A stretch of DNA of 64,000 bases from Vespa crabro (Eukaryota; Arthropoda; Insecta; Hymenoptera; Vespidae): positions 3,437,501 through 3,501,500 of the forward strand of contig NC_060963.1 of assembly GCF_910589235.1 (NCBI RefSeq). The letters are read 5' to 3'. The notes beneath the pieces were generated by a model. It made no database searches, was not told the DNA's origin, and worked only from the letters and a program-made list of their open reading frames with translations. Both the position numbers and the translations under genes were made by a program. This document shows positions 12,798 to 26,649 of the stretch, piece after piece; position 1 is the first letter of the stretch; the number at the start of each line of letters is the position of its first letter.

Positions 12798-13293
12798 CCA
12801 TCAACATTTACAAACAATATTTGATGTGGAATCTAACGGTATTGACTAGAATCATCGTTCGATCCACTTTTCTTTCAGCGAAAGTGCACAGCTGTTCGTT
12901 TTTTTCTGTTTTTTGTTTTGTTTTGTTTTGGTTTTTCTTTTTTTTTGTTTTTTTGTTTTTTTTTTTTTTTTTTTTTTTCTTTTTTGTAAACGATAAGCAC
13001 ATACGCACTTAATTTTAATTCGTTTTATTGTAAACGTAAATTTATCACTAATCGTTATTAGACATTAAGATCGTTAATTATGATATTTAATGTCCGTAAT
13101 CGATTCGAGAAAAAATCTTTTTGACGGTTGTTATCAATTACAATGTAAAAAAAATTACTTGGAAAATTTTTTTCGATCGGCACCGGTGCAACCGACATGT
13201 GCATCATCAATGAATTTCGAAACGGGGTCATTCCCGATAAACGTCATAAGGCCATTGGTCAATTTTTCGAGGAAATCAGTGACGGTGCCAATA

Positions 13294-13340
<47 letters not shown>

Positions 13341-14101
13341 CATATTTATTGACGATAGATCCGTAATAAATATCTCACGTCGATACTTAATGTTATTTTA
13401 ATTAACATTCCAAGGTATTGGTTTCTTTGATAAAATCAATGTAATCTGTACTTAATGGATTAATAATCGTTAGTATTATGGACATGAGCATACATCGAAC
13501 ATACGTGACATAATTTAATGAACAAATTGCTATGAGATGAAGAAAAAAAAAAAAAAAAAAAAAAAAAAAGAGAGAAGATTCTTTGATAAGATAAAACTCG
13601 TACGTACTTGCATTATCATTTTTTCTTGCAATTAATTTTTTCTCAAAGCGAAGCATACGTGCGAAGAAAAAAGAAAGGACGAAAGAAAGAAACAAAACAA
13701 AAAAGAAAAAGAAAAAAAAAAAAGAGAAACGAAAAAACGATCCATCGTAAAATTTCTTCATTCGGACTGTAAAAAATATGTTGTATTCTTCTCTTTACCT
13801 TTTCTTCTTTTTTTTTTTGTTTTTTCTTTCGTTCGTTTCTTCCTTAACGAAGAAGAAATTCTCATTCGAACGGTCAAATCTTTTCTCTTCTTTTTATACG
13901 AACGATATCGTTCTCGTAAAAAAATTCAGAAATCATCATCACCCACCCAAAAAGCTCGAGAACGTATATATACGACAAAAGATTATCATCGAAAAGGTTC
14001 GTTCTCACTGTTAAATAAGGATAACAAAAGAAACACACTTTTCGATCACATTAAAGCGTTCGAAGTTTCGTAGAAAAGGAACACTATTGAACGGGGGGGG
14101 T

Positions 14102-14138
<37 letters not shown>

Positions 14139-14140
14139 CA
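11817..14140 (-). other. Intron upstream of the METEV exon
   Basis: No further coding exon is seen. The stretch contains poly-T/poly-A blocks (12190-12230, 12380-12417, 12956-12979, 13540-13570), AT dinucleotide runs (12751-12793, 13297-13334) and, at its 5' edge on the minus strand, an (AAGC)n tetranucleotide run touching the donor at 14140. Confidence 0.5.
14102..14138. repeat. (TTGC)n tetranucleotide run
   Basis: About nine TTGC units, preceded by a G homopolymer (14094-14100) and ending directly beside the minus-strand donor at 14140. Confidence 0.95.
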
Positions 14141-14600
14141 CCTCGATAGGAAAATATCAAAATGATGATCGGCGGAAACAACAACCGCGTTCGGTCGCGC
14201 TTGTCGATCGAGTTTCATCCGATTTCGAAGCGACATGACATTCTGCCGACGGCACTCGTCCTCGGAACATTCGTCGCGAGTTGTCTCCTTCGGCCTCGGA
14301 GACCACGAGAGCGAGCACACGAGCACGAGCACTAAAACACGAGTGAGAGCGAGCGAGCGTGCGAGCGAACGTGAGAGAGAGAGAGAGAGAGAGAAAGAGA
14401 GGGGAGAAAGAGAGAGAGGGGGGAGAAAGCGAAAGATAGGACGCCGGTTGGTTTATCCAACGAAACACGAAGGTCCTCGAGGATAGCCGAAGTTCGTCGA
14501 AACTCGTCGAATGTAGAATAAGACGAACGATATCTTCAAGTTTTACGTGTAATTCACACGTACGCAAGCACGCATCACGTATGTACATAAGTACGTAACA
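14141..14600 (-). promoter_or_regulatory. CpG-rich promoter / noncoding first exon candidate
   Basis: A donor (CGAG followed by GTGAGC) ends an exon at 14141 on the minus strand. Joined to the acceptor before 11816, the frame in phase with METEV meets a TGA (14159-14157) 15 nt before the junction, so this exon would be 5' UTR and METEV would be the start codon. The surrounding 14160-15130 block is strongly CpG-rich for this window and contains GA-rich runs, as at insect promoters. The start site itself cannot be placed from sequence. Confidence 0.4.
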
Positions 14601-14670
14601 ATCAACAGCAACACTCGAAACAAATTATATATCCTTTGTCTTTTTCTTTATTTATATTTATCTTAATCTC

Positions 14671-14711
<41 letters not shown>

Positions 14712-15278
14712 ATTTTCATTTTTTATTTCCTTTAAAGTCTTAACTCGACCGCTGCTACTGTCGGTGCTGACATATTCTTTGTCTTTGGCGCAGGCGCGCA
14801 CGCGAGTCCTAGCGAAATAAGGGGGGAGAGAGAGAGAGAGAGAAAGACGAATACGAACGAAAAACGACGAAATCACACGAATCCTGTCGAGAAACTGTTC
14901 GGGACTCGCTCGCGCGACCAGTCGACGCGCATACTCCCTCGAAAGAGTTAGGAGTGGGGTCTGTGACGGAGTGGGGTAGGATTGGGAGACTAGGTAAGTC
15001 GTATGGCGAAGGGAGGGGATACCGAGGGACGCGGTGAGCAGCGATAAAGGCCAGCAGAGAGGTGAGACGACTGCACGCGCGGTTAGGCGAGGCCAGCAGC
15101 CTAAGTTGCTGTTGTGTACAGTAGCGGATAGAGAAATGGCTCGAGAATTCATTCGTGCAATTCCTATATTAAAATCGGGAATTTATCTTTCCTTTTTCAT
15201 TTTGTCACTTCCCATCATTCTCCTTTTAATATTAAATCACAGTGATAAATATCATCGTGTATTGTAATAATACATGTA

Positions 15279-15316
<38 letters not shown>

Positions 15317-15695
15317 GTTTCGATTATCATCCTTCGTCGAAATTTTGTCCTCGTAATATTGAGATTTAGATATTTCGATTCAATCGATTTTTCCTCGTAG
15401 TCTTTATTTTTGCCTTACGAAAGTAGAAACGAACGGATTTTTATTTTTATTTATTTCTTTTTTTTTTTTTTTTTTTCAAAATATAAAATAATAAAGAGGA
15501 AATTTGATCGAACGGACGGGAAAAAGTTTCCATACTATCATACACATATAGGATATTTTTGTTGAACGCTGTACGGTTCTGTTAGGCGGTATAGTTTGGC
15601 CTGGCTTGGCCTGGTATACTTTTGATACAGTCGTCGTCGTCGTCGTTGTCGTCATCGTCGTTGTTGTTGTCTCGTCTTCACTTGCTTCTTCCTTA

Positions 15696-15744
<49 letters not shown>

Positions 15745-16030
15745 TTCGTTTCTTTCTTTCTTTCGAGAATGATGTCGTACGCTCAACATCGTTGCAAAAT
15801 AAAAACGATAATAGGGACTCTTCAATCGTCTCATAACAATCGTTCCTAATGCAAATTCGGTTCTCCTCGATATAAACGTCCTCGGTGTATTTGAATTGCA
15901 CCATCGTCGATGGTAATCTTTATGAACAACGCATATCGGTACATCCGGTTTATTTACTACACCTAATATGCGTCGTATGTCGGATTAGCTTCCTTGTTAT
16001 ATGGTCTACACGTTAAATGCATGCATACTA

Positions 16031-16061
<31 letters not shown>

Positions 16062-16660
16062 GGGAGATCTAACGTTCCTTTAAACTCTCTGCAAATAATA
16101 TCTATATATTACATAGATATTATTTGATATAAAAATTACAAAATGACGAATCAATGAAAGAAAATTTTAATTGTTACGCTTTTAATCATTTCTATTATAT
16201 ATAGATATATTGTATGCGTAAAGAAAGATTCCTACGTTATTATATGATTACAAGATAACATTAGTTAATCTCTGATATATGTATGAAAACAAATAGGATA
16301 ATAACTTTTCTTCGAATTCCTTTGGCTAGTATGTCAATATAAATATGAAAACAAATATCGGTATGTTACTCTTTCGTTTTTCTTTTTTTCTTCTTTTTTT
16401 TCTTTTCTTTTCTCTTCTTTTTTTTTTTTTTTTTATCGAATTCCTTTAATTCGTGATATATTTATTTTCTTTACTCCATCTCACCCCGTCTCACTCGTAC
16501 GTACTACATATATATTTTTTCAAAGTTATCATATAGTAAACGTTTTCTGTATTTGTTTATTAAAAGATTATTCCTTATTTGTTAGCTATGTATATATAAC
16601 GCGCAATGAATCTTGACTAAACTCGTAGAACTATTCGTTTGTTTTCTCTTTCTCCCTCTT

Positions 16661-16700
<40 letters not shown>

Positions 16701-16856
16701 TCTCTTTCCATGATAACGTCTCATCGATTTATTAACTCCGTTACCTTAGAAACTCGTTGCTCGTAAGATTCCAGTCTCTTAATATGGAATTTGTAGCCGA
16801 TAACCGTTATCATGATGCACGAATAGCTTAGTTGGTGAACAATAGTAGAGAAAACA

Positions 16857-16888
<32 letters not shown>

Positions 16889-16924
16889 AAACGAGAGCAA
16901 AAAGAAGGGGGAAGGAAAGCTTAC
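14601..16924. other. Noncoding, CpG-rich then repeat-rich
   Basis: To about 15130 the sequence continues the CpG-rich block (CT run 14670-14705, GA run 14825-14845). A short plus-strand frame follows the ATG at 15136 (MAREFIRAIPIL and a hydrophobic stretch), but I do not treat it as a gene. Beyond lie poly-T runs (15282-15313, 15459-15477, 16031-16057), a GTC trinucleotide block (15631-15660), a (CTTT)n run (about 15697-15741) and CT/GA runs (16660-16693, 16858-16890). Confidence 0.5.
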
Positions 16925-16978
16925 CGCCTGCGTGTAATTGAGCCAAAGCTTCGAATCGATTTTCTTTCTGCACGACAT
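16925..16978 (-). CDS. Candidate alternative first coding exon A
   Basis: An ATG at 16978 opens 18 codons (MSCRKKIDSKLWLNYTQA) ending exactly at a good donor (GCG followed by GTAAGC). The phase is 0, so it joins the METEV exon in frame. The frame is also open upstream of the ATG. This would add a short basic N-terminus to the coiled-coil protein. It rests only on the donor, the phase and the open frame. Confidence 0.3.
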
Positions 16979-17223
16979 CCTTGATAAAATTTTGTTATTT
17001 TCCTTTTTCCTCTCCTTCGAACGTTCACACACAAACACCTCCGCTCGAGTTGTTCTTCATAACGAATGTTTCTCTATAATCGAAATTTTAATTTAACGCA
17101 CAACTCGATGATTTCGTTTAGTTACGTTACATATCGTTTCATTTCGACTTTGACCGTCCTTTCGTATACGTAATAAAATCGATAAGAAATTTAGTGACAA
17201 TATCGAAACACAATACCGTATAC

Positions 17224-17254
<31 letters not shown>

Positions 17255-17963
17255 TAAATACATACATGTGTGTATATAAAATATCTTTTTCTTTTTTCCA
17301 TTATTTTCAATCTTTGATAGATAAAATAGACAGAAACGAGCTGGCAATGGTGGCCCCTTGTAGTAGTTTCATGGTCAATTCGTGCTGCACGATCTTAGAA
17401 GGGTAAAAGATCGACGGGTCCGATAATTTCAATGGATCGTCGATAAACTTTGCGCTTCCAATATTCTCTAATCTTAACCCATTCTCCGGTGGTTGTTATC
17501 GTTTACTTTAAAAAAGAAAGAAAGAAAGAAAGAAAGAAAAAAAAAATAAAATAAAGAAAGAAAAAAAAAGAAGTAGAAGAAGAAGAAAACAGAAACAAAA
17601 TTCTTTTTAATTAAAGATTAGAAAAAGCATTGGAAAAGAAAATAAATGAATGAAAAGGAAGCTTTTAAAAAATTTAATGATTCGAACATAGGAATTTTTA
17701 AGAATTAGAAAGGGAATTTATAAAGACAAAAAAAAAATCAGTAATTTATGAGGATACACCGTGATGCGTGATTTTATATAAGGAGACATATATGAAAATG
17801 AAAAAGAGGGAGAGAGAGAGAGATAAAGAGAGAAATTGAGAGAAGCTTTGATTTTCTAGATACTATATATACATATATATATATATATATACATTACATT
17901 TTATGTATTTGAGGAAACAAATAGATCTGACAATTTTACTGCTATCTCGAAGAAACAGATGAT

Positions 17964-18020
<57 letters not shown>

Positions 18021-18246
18021 TTGCAATGTTAAAAGCTAATTTACAAGGAAGGTCGTCGTGACTCCCAAGAGATACTTCGGTTATGTTCTTGGCGCGCACT
18101 TTGGTGTTAATTGGCTAGAATTAATTAGTAACAGGAACGATACGAAAGATGATGTAGCAGTGGTTATCGCGCTCGTCCAATGGAATTCTCAACTTCTTAT
18201 TTATTTATTTATTTATTTATTTTCTTTCTTTTTTTCTTTCTTTCTA

Positions 18247-18301
<55 letters not shown>

Positions 18302-19336
18302 GGTATTGTCACGAAAAATCATTTACGAGTTTGTTCCACAATAATCGATATCATCGAACTTATATATATATTATGCGTGTAGAGTGGTCATTGAATCGTT
18401 ATTAAGAATCCTGTTACATGATCCAAAACTTAATTGATTATCTTTAAATGATTAAAGGAATATAAATATCTACATTTTTTGATTTTGTTCGAACAACATT
18501 TTACGTATGTACGTACGTGTGTGTATGTGTGTGCGTGTATATATATATATATATGTGTATATATATATATACACATTTTTTTTTTTTTTATTACATATCA
18601 TACGTTATCCATTATGTCTACACGTATCACTCGATCGATGACATTACTATGAACACGATGATTCAGTGATTAATAATAATTCTTCCTTTTCATTTTCTAT
18701 ACCGAGGCGAGATAAAAAATTTTCGTCACTGTCACCTTCGATAAATCGATATACAAATCAAAATAACTATCAATCGAATAGGAACACAAAGTGAGACTAA
18801 TACACGATCTACGAAGAGAAACATCGTACTGTTCGTCCTCGTCTGACCCGTCACTTTCCTTATCTCCTTAGTCTCCAATGAGATAAGGATAAAGTTGCTT
18901 GTTGCTGACGTTAGAGTTCTCTTTTAATCTCAATCTCTCTCTCTCTCTCTCTCTCATACACACACACACACACACTCACACACACAATTTCTCTCTCTCT
19001 CTCTCTCTCTCTGCCTCAAAAATAGTATATTTTCTTTTTTTAATCTTTAGTTTCGTCGTTTTTAATATTTACGAATCCCATTATTCTATTTCAAGGTAAT
19101 ACGGTCGTCGAGTGTTCGAGTAGATCAAGGATCTATAGGATCGAATGTACTAACCGAGAATCGTTGACTATCCGTCTTTTTAATCCTCCATTGTATTTAT
19201 AAAACGATATCACAAACGTACATATGTACACAGTAACATATGGCCGACGGTTGGGAGAAGAAAGAAGAATAATCGATAGAGTTTCCTGATAACGGCGTAC
19301 AACGTGACTGAAAATTTTCTCGGCTGTTTTGTTACC

Positions 19337-19405
19337 TATGTATGTATGTATGTATGTATGTATATATGTATGTATGTATGTATTTATGTATGTATGTATG
19401 TATGT
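19337..19405. repeat. (TATG)n microsatellite
   Basis: Imperfect TATG/TATT units in the long intron; the minus-strand frame through it translates as an HTYI repeat. Confidence 0.9.
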
Positions 19406-19869
19406 TGTAAGTACATACGATCGTGTTCTAACCATCGTTTAAAGGAAGGAAATACGTAACCGCAATGAAAATGACGACGTTGCCACGACTTATAATAAAC
19501 AATGAATTAAGTTCAAGTATGAAACTCTATTAAATTTACTTATGTATACTTATGTATATATTTATGTATACTATGTATTTATTTATTTATTTATATATAT
19601 ATATGTGTGTGTATGTATGTACATATGTATGTATGTATATGTAACACAAGTCAGAAAGATAAACAACGATCGTGGAAATTTTTGGTTTTGTGATGTGTGT
19701 GTTATTTAATGTCGAATAATCATTTCTTCTTTCTTTCTTTCTTTCTTTTTCTCTTTTTTTTTCTCTTTTTTTTTTATCTTTTTTTTTTTTTTATTTATAC
19801 ACCGACAACACCTATAAAATTTCAAGGGGACGATAATTGCCATGAAGTTCTCAGGAAATTTTATAGTTC

Positions 19870-19907
<38 letters not shown>

Positions 19908-21293
19908 CCATAAATTATTGAACCTTTTTTTCTTTCTTTTTTGTTTTGTTTTCTTGCATTTTCTTTCGCAAAAGTTTTTCCATCAAGAATAAAACCATGC
20001 CATTTTCATCATCGGCTTATTATCTAGTTATGCTTTTTAATGTTCCCTTGAATACACATCTTATTTCTTGCGCAATGATCGATGACAGTAGGTGGTTTTA
20101 TTTTTAAAATTCCGATGGATCTTGTGTACGCATAATAATCTTCCTCCACATAAATGATCGCACGTCAAAGAGAAGACAAAGATTCTTGTGTCCCGTATAT
20201 GTATATAACCGTAAATATTAACGATACTGGGTCAATGAAAATATCAAGATGCTTATGTTAAATCTCTCTCTCTCTCTCCCTCTCTCTCTCTCTTTCTTCT
20301 CTTTTTATCTATCTTCATATCTTTCTTTGCGGGAAATGTCAAGAAGAAGATAAGCTAAAATACGTAAAGATTATTTTCATCTTATTTGATATATGATAAT
20401 GAGTACAAAATAAAACGAACGGAATTATCTTTAATAAACGACAGTAACAAAGAATATTATAAAAAAAAAGAAAAAGAAAAAAAAAAAAAAGGGAAAACTT
20501 GTTGATACATATATATTTCATTTACAATGAACGAATCTCATTCATTTTCTTCGTGAACTATTGTGATAATCTGTGAAAATGATTCGTCTATGCGGAGGTA
20601 ACTAAAAATGATTATCAAGTTAACTAGCTAGCAATTTCTTTACGTGTCACGCTTTCTTGAATCTCTTAGTTTCTCAGAGACAACACAATTTTAGTATAAT
20701 CGTCATCATCAAAAACATACTATATATATTTACAACACGTTTTATCTATTTACGAGAAAAATAAAATGAATACATAAAAGAAACTTTAATCGATATTAAA
20801 GATATCAATTCAAGATATACATAGATATATGAAGAGATAAAAGTATCGTTTAAACTGGGACATGGTCAATTTTACAGACGAGGTTTCCCGATGGATTTTC
20901 CTTAAAATAAAGAAAAAGAAAAAGGAACAATATATATATGTAATACAAAATACGATTGATGAATTTTATTAACAATGTAAAAAAGATAAAATAGTAAAAC
21001 AAAACAACGATCATCATTATCCATATCATATTTGTTCCATTTGCAGAGTCATTAATCTTGCCCAGATATTTATTTTAATTAGATGATTATAATATCATTT
21101 AAATTTTAACGTACGTATATCGGATAAATAAAAATAACTAATGATCGATGATTTATTAGTTTAATATCAGATAGAATGGAATGTGCCAACTATAAAGGAA
21201 TATTAAGACGTCGGCCGACCTACTTCTTTCATAAAATCGAATACAAACTACATTAAATTTTATTCGCATATGCATTCTCATGTATGTTGGAAG

Positions 21294-21342
<49 letters not shown>

Positions 21343-21645
21343 TTATGTAGTTACATATTTTATTTAAACGAATTCGACAAAAATGTGAAACTTTCGAAGA
21401 AAGTTCAAGGCGGATTTAAACGAACATATGTGTTATAAGCGAAATATAACGCGTGTTTATATGCAAGCTACCTTTTCTCGCTAGATTATTATATCCATGC
21501 TTAGAGAGTGGGAGACGCAAAGGAAGAGGGAAATAGTGACGCAGCAGAGCGTGGAGAACGCACGACAAAAATACGTACGACGGACCTAGTTTTCGCAATT
21601 ACAACCGATATGGAGCGAAAGTCACTCCTTGTTATTTCTTTCTTC

Positions 21646-21676
<31 letters not shown>

Positions 21677-22466
21677 TTTTTAGTTTCTATTCTATTTTCT
21701 AATAAATAATATTCGTGTTTATGTGAATATCTAAATATAAATGAACCTCTTATAACAAGTAAAATTTGTAGCGTCATTTTATATATACATAAATATATAT
21801 ACATATATATACATATATGAAATATTCTATATTTGGCGAAAGTAAGAGGAAAAGAAATGAAAAAAGAAATTGAGAAAAAAAGAAAAAAAAAAATAATAAT
21901 AGTAATAATAATTTTCAAAATTCGTCATACACAATTAAATCTAAACTAACATAAATTAAACTTCAAACATTAATATATCTTTACATTTAAACATTTCACT
22001 TGTAAATAATAATGAATGTTAAATGATATGTATGTATTGATAATACTAATAATGATAGAAAAGGTTAGAAAAAAAAAAAAAAGGAAGAAAGAAAAAGAAA
22101 AATGAAAGGAAAAAAAGACGAATGATAGCAAATATTTAATTGAAAGGAATTAATGGTCTGTGCGATTGATTAAAAAATATTTTATTGCACCTTATGCAAT
22201 TATTTAAATCAGCATATAAATCTATTAATCGGATATTTACCTGGATAACGAAAAATAGACTAGTTTTTCTATTTTCTTTACTTCTTTTTCTTTTCTTTCT
22301 TTTTTCTTTCTTGTTTTTTTTTTTTTTTTTTGCTGACATACCCATAAACCATTATCATATCTTAAGATTTGACGTGACCATCACACTTTGAAATTTCTCT
22401 TTTAGATCATTCGAAGATCTCTCGAGATACGATCTTAAAATTATCATTTTTCTCGTAAGTCCGTGC

Positions 22467-22498
<32 letters not shown>

Positions 22499-22539
22499 GT
22501 GTGTGTGTGTACATATGTGTGTGTATTATACACCGATGA

Positions 22540-22830
22540 CGCATGAATGGCGCGAAATTCACGCTATTACTTTACGCACGTGCCATTCGTATTTCTGTTC
22601 TCCGGATACACGCGTGGTATTACGTCTGCGCCAGTCGACGACGACGACGACGGCGAAGACGACGACGACGACGACGACAAAGACGACAAAAACGACAACG
22701 GAAGAGGATAATGACGGTATCAACGACGACGAAACGACGCGTCGCACGACGCGCGTCTTTTTGGTACTATAGTTTTGCGTGCACACCTTCTTCTCACTTT
22801 GCTTGCCTTGTTAACGCGTTGACTGCCATA
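22540..22830. promoter_or_regulatory. CpG-rich block with (GAC)n
   Basis: A block of CpG-dense sequence with a GAC trinucleotide run (22636-22690) and CGCGTG/ACGCGC motifs, flanked on both sides by AT-rich DNA. It gives GC-rich frames on both strands, as simple CpG repeats do, so I read it as regulatory or 5' UTR-like rather than coding. Confidence 0.3.
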
Positions 22831-23449
22831 GTGATGATCGTCCATGATCATTCATCGAAATACACGGTCCTTATATACTGTCAATAATAATTTGCTTTGG
22901 ATGATGATCGATATTATCGATATTTATTATTATTTAATTTTCGTTCAATTAATTAATAAATAATAAATTAATCACAAATCGAACGTCATAGGAATAAGAA
23001 AAATCTTTTTAACAATTTCTATTTCATAATTTTTCATTCAATAGTTGTGAATAATTTATTAGAGAAATTTTGTTATAACTTTATCCTTTTTCTTTTTATA
23101 TATATATATATATAAAATAATTATCTATATAATAATTGTCATAATTTAACATAATAATTGCCGATAAGAGAATAAATTGAAAAGGTGATGTTGTTCAAAT
23201 ACAAATTATAGTTTTACTATAACTTGTAAAAAAGAAAAACGTATGTAAAAGTTACTATTTACATTTTATTATTTTTTTTTTTTTCTTTCTTTTTTTTTCC
23301 ATTTTCCGATATCTCTTTCAAGAGAAACAAGTTTTGTGTTTACGACTTACGATCAAGTATAAGTATACATCGAAAGAAATGATTGAAGATCGAAGATATT
23401 AATGATAAAAAGAAGAAGAAAAAAAAAAACAAAAAGAAATAAATAAAAA

Positions 23450-23640
23450 AATATGACACGAAAGGAGAGTATCGGAATCGAGTATGGGGCCAACGCCCTT
23501 GAACTCGATCGCCGTGACAATAGAGAACGTTTGCGCATATATTTCTTCGAAAGTCTCTGCCGCCGTCCGGTTTCGCGCGCGCGTAGGCGTCTCTTTGTTC
23601 CGCAAATGTGTGCGCGCGCTCTAGTATTATCTACGGCCAA
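23450..23640. promoter_or_regulatory. CpG-rich unique block
   Basis: A non-repetitive, CpG-dense stretch containing repeated GCGCGCG steps (around 23574-23582 and 23611-23618) between AT-rich flanks. Both strands are open for about 70-95 codons, with many Arg codons, which is typical of CpG composition rather than of a protein. A promoter or enhancer in the long intron is the simplest reading. Confidence 0.3.
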
Positions 23641-23682
23641 CACTATACATATATGTATTTACATATAGAAACACATAGATAT

Positions 23683-23733
<51 letters not shown>

Positions 23734-24689
23734 AAGAGACATAAATGCAGTACTACGAGGTACTATCCGGTTTCTCTCAGAAATCTGTGCTTTTGCATAA
23801 CGCGAATTAGATCATTGTATATTAGGCTATTACGTTGCACAAACGATGAGACGCCATTGGATGCAATTACATCTTTATGCCATGAGATACTTGAATGATG
23901 TTGGCTTTAACTTTACCATGATATTTTATTATTGCGATAGAAATTGTGAAAACAATAGAGATAATAAAATGAAATTTGTATAAAAATTAATTCATCCTTA
24001 ATTCCATTGTTACCGTTACATAAATACATAAAATAATGGATATTAATTGGGAAACTTTTCACGGAGTTTCTTCAGACTTCATTATTTATAAATGATTGTA
24101 TTATCGTTATTAACTTATTGTACATACGCATAATATCTATGTAACAAGAATTATTAATAAAGAGAATAAAGGGATAAAATAAGATAGAAAAAGTTTCGAT
24201 CCCCAAGAGAATACATCATAATGATGTAATGATCCAGATAATTCTAAAAAAGAAAAAAAAAATAATAATAATAATATTATAAATCTGGCTCCATTAAACA
24301 GATCTGAAAAATCCAAAAATGGTGATAGCTTAAAAATCTGTCAGTATTAATCTTGCGCAGACAATTCTAAAAAAAAAAAAAAAAAAAAGAAAAAAGAAGA
24401 AGACAAGAGAGAGAAGAAAAAAAATTAAAAATAATTAAAAAAATTACTATCATAAGTCTTGCTTGGGATATGTCGAAATATAAAAAATCAAAAGACTATA
24501 ACGAACCGATAGATTCGAAAAAAAACTTTAGAACGATCAAGATACGAATTCTTAAATGAGTTCATTTTATTGTTGTTAGAGAGAAAGAGAGAGAGAGAGG
24601 GGGGGGGGGAAGAAAGAGAGAAAGGGAAAGAGAAAGAGTGAGAAAGAGAACCCTCTCTCCAATTCTCCATCTCTCTTAGAAGGTCGAGA

Positions 24690-24940
24690 GACAAACGATT
24701 TGCGCAAACGTCTTGATCGCTACTCTACCAGGCTAACAGAAGTTGGTAGCATGAGTATAAGCTCACACACGCTTATACTACTGCGTTATACTACTCGTGA
24801 TCGAACGAGCCGCGCGTGTCTCTTTCGTGTCTCTCTGTTAAACTCGCCGGTATCCACGTGACTAACTGGCTCGCGACACACGCGTGCGGTTCCATGCGCG
24901 CGAGACTCGTCTCTGATTATCGAAGGAAAAAGCTTCTCCT
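24690..24940. promoter_or_regulatory. CpG-rich unique block
   Basis: This unique stretch contains CGCGCGTG and ACACGCGTGCGG-type motifs and lies just before CTC/CTT trinucleotide runs (24935-25030). There is no coding support. As with the neighbouring blocks, its base composition resembles the window's promoters rather than its introns. Confidence 0.3.
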
Positions 24941-25092
24941 CCTCCTTCTCCTTCTCCTCCTCTTTTTTTATCTTCTTATTCTTCTTATTCTTCTTCTTCT
25001 TCTTCTTCTTCTTCCTCTTCCTTTCTTCTTAGAGTACCTCCTCTTTTCTCTTGCTAATTTTATCCCATGGAAATCCGAAGGATTGAAATTCT

Positions 25093-25094
25093 CG

Positions 25095-25143
<49 letters not shown>
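25093..25143. repeat. (TTG)n microsatellite
   Basis: About 17 near-perfect TTG units in noncoding sequence. Confidence 0.95.
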
Positions 25144-25144
<1 letters not shown>

Positions 25145-25652
25145 ATGTTGCTATTTATCCCAACGTGTCTTGAATTATAGTCTTTTTTTACCTTTTATTT
25201 TATTTATTTTTTTTTTTGTCTTTTCTATTTTATTTTAGCATAGATAAATTATTTTTCCTCAAAGGATTTTTAGCTTTATTCAATTTCTTGACACATTTCG
25301 TGCTCCATCAATTTTATATGATTTATATGTTTCTAATGTTCGTTATATGTTTAAGTAAATTGTATTCTTTCTATATTTCTCTCTCTCTCTCTCTCTCTCA
25401 CCCCTTCGGTATCAGCCTCCAGCCCATTTTAATCATTAGAAAATATGATATAACAAAATTATTATTCTTAATGGAAAGGCCTATATGTAGAAAATTTCAT
25501 TTAAGGCAAATGATTTATTAATTAAAAACATTTATTTAATGTATTAAAGTTTATAGAATAATTTAGTTGTTTTTCTTTTCATAGAATTTCCTTTTAATAG
25601 AAGTCTTTTTATATAGTATATTTTTTACGATTCATTAATTTACTCAAAGTTT

Positions 25653-25658
<6 letters not shown>

Positions 25659-25738
<80 letters not shown>
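25659..25738. repeat. Compound (AT)n-(GTAT)n microsatellite
   Basis: An AT run of about 26 units passing directly into a GTAT run of about 7 units. Confidence 0.9.
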
Positions 25739-26089
25739 TAGATACTTTATTTATACTACATAAGGGAAATTTTATAACTGGACAAAGGCTGTATTTGATG
25801 AGGTTCCAAAGGAACCTCCTCCCTACTCATCGTACGTCTTAATGGCTATATATATATATATATACACATACTTATAGTGAATTCATTTAGTATCACGTAG
25901 AATACAGAGTATACGTCCCTCATCTTCGATGACATCACATATTCATTCATACTTTTCTCAAAGATTAGCTGCAAGATATTTTACTGAGCTTGAATTTTTT
26001 TTCTTTTTTTTTTTTTTTTTATTTTATTTTCTTTTCCTTTGTTTTTTTTTTTTGTAATTTCTTTTTTAATTCTTTTTCCTCTCCCAAAT

Positions 26090-26360
26090 GACATTGTCTC
26101 TATGATCTGCATAATCCGCCCTGGTCATTCGTTTAAACTCAACGAGAAATGAATAGATCGAATAGCTTTTTAAGAAGGAAACAGTAAATCCGCATGTCCG
26201 GAAGGCCCGTGAGAACACGACAAATTTTGCGAAAAACCTGGGTAAACGCGTAACGGTCGCTTCGCACGCTATTATCCGTCCCCGTTTATGCGATAAACCT
26301 GTTTTACGAGAGCGATTCAAAAGGCGTACAGGTGACCGTGCCATGCGTACTAATTTCTAC
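26090..26360. promoter_or_regulatory. Unique high-complexity block
   Basis: About 270 bp of non-repetitive, CpG-containing sequence inside poly-T-rich DNA. The minus strand is open for 92 codons from an ATG at 26344, but the codons run into a Lys-rich end and no family is recognised. It may be a conserved regulatory element, an exon, or the relic of a transposon. Confidence 0.25.
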
Positions 26361-26617
26361 TCCCTCGAAAAAGTACCGAAATGAAAATTATTTGTTTCTT
26401 TTTCTTTCTCCTTTTTTTCTTTTTTTTTTTTTTTTTTCGTTTTTCTTTTTTCGTTGAAACACATCTACAAACGCGACTAATTCAAATAGATATCGCGTCT
26501 AATTCCTATACTCTCGAAAGGATATGATAATCGAACAATTTTTTCTTTTTGTACTTTTTCAACAAACTGTATCCAATTTTATCGTATTTTGTGTCTTGAT
26601 TGAGAGATACGTATGTA

Positions 26618-26649
<32 letters not shown>

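Noticed and set aside
15034..15267. Plus-strand frame with a hydrophobic stretch after MAREFIRAIPIL
   Set aside because: Short, no family, no signal beyond hydrophobic AT-rich codons; it lies at the edge of a CpG-rich promoter-like block.
16979..17038. Upstream extension of alternative exon A to a GTG start
   Set aside because: The frame is open but the extra residues are a Lys/Glu-rich repeat-like segment and the start is GTG; the ATG at 16978 is the better start.
26066..26344. 92-aa minus-strand frame
   Set aside because: Unique sequence, but no splice context and no known family; kept only as a possible regulatory block.
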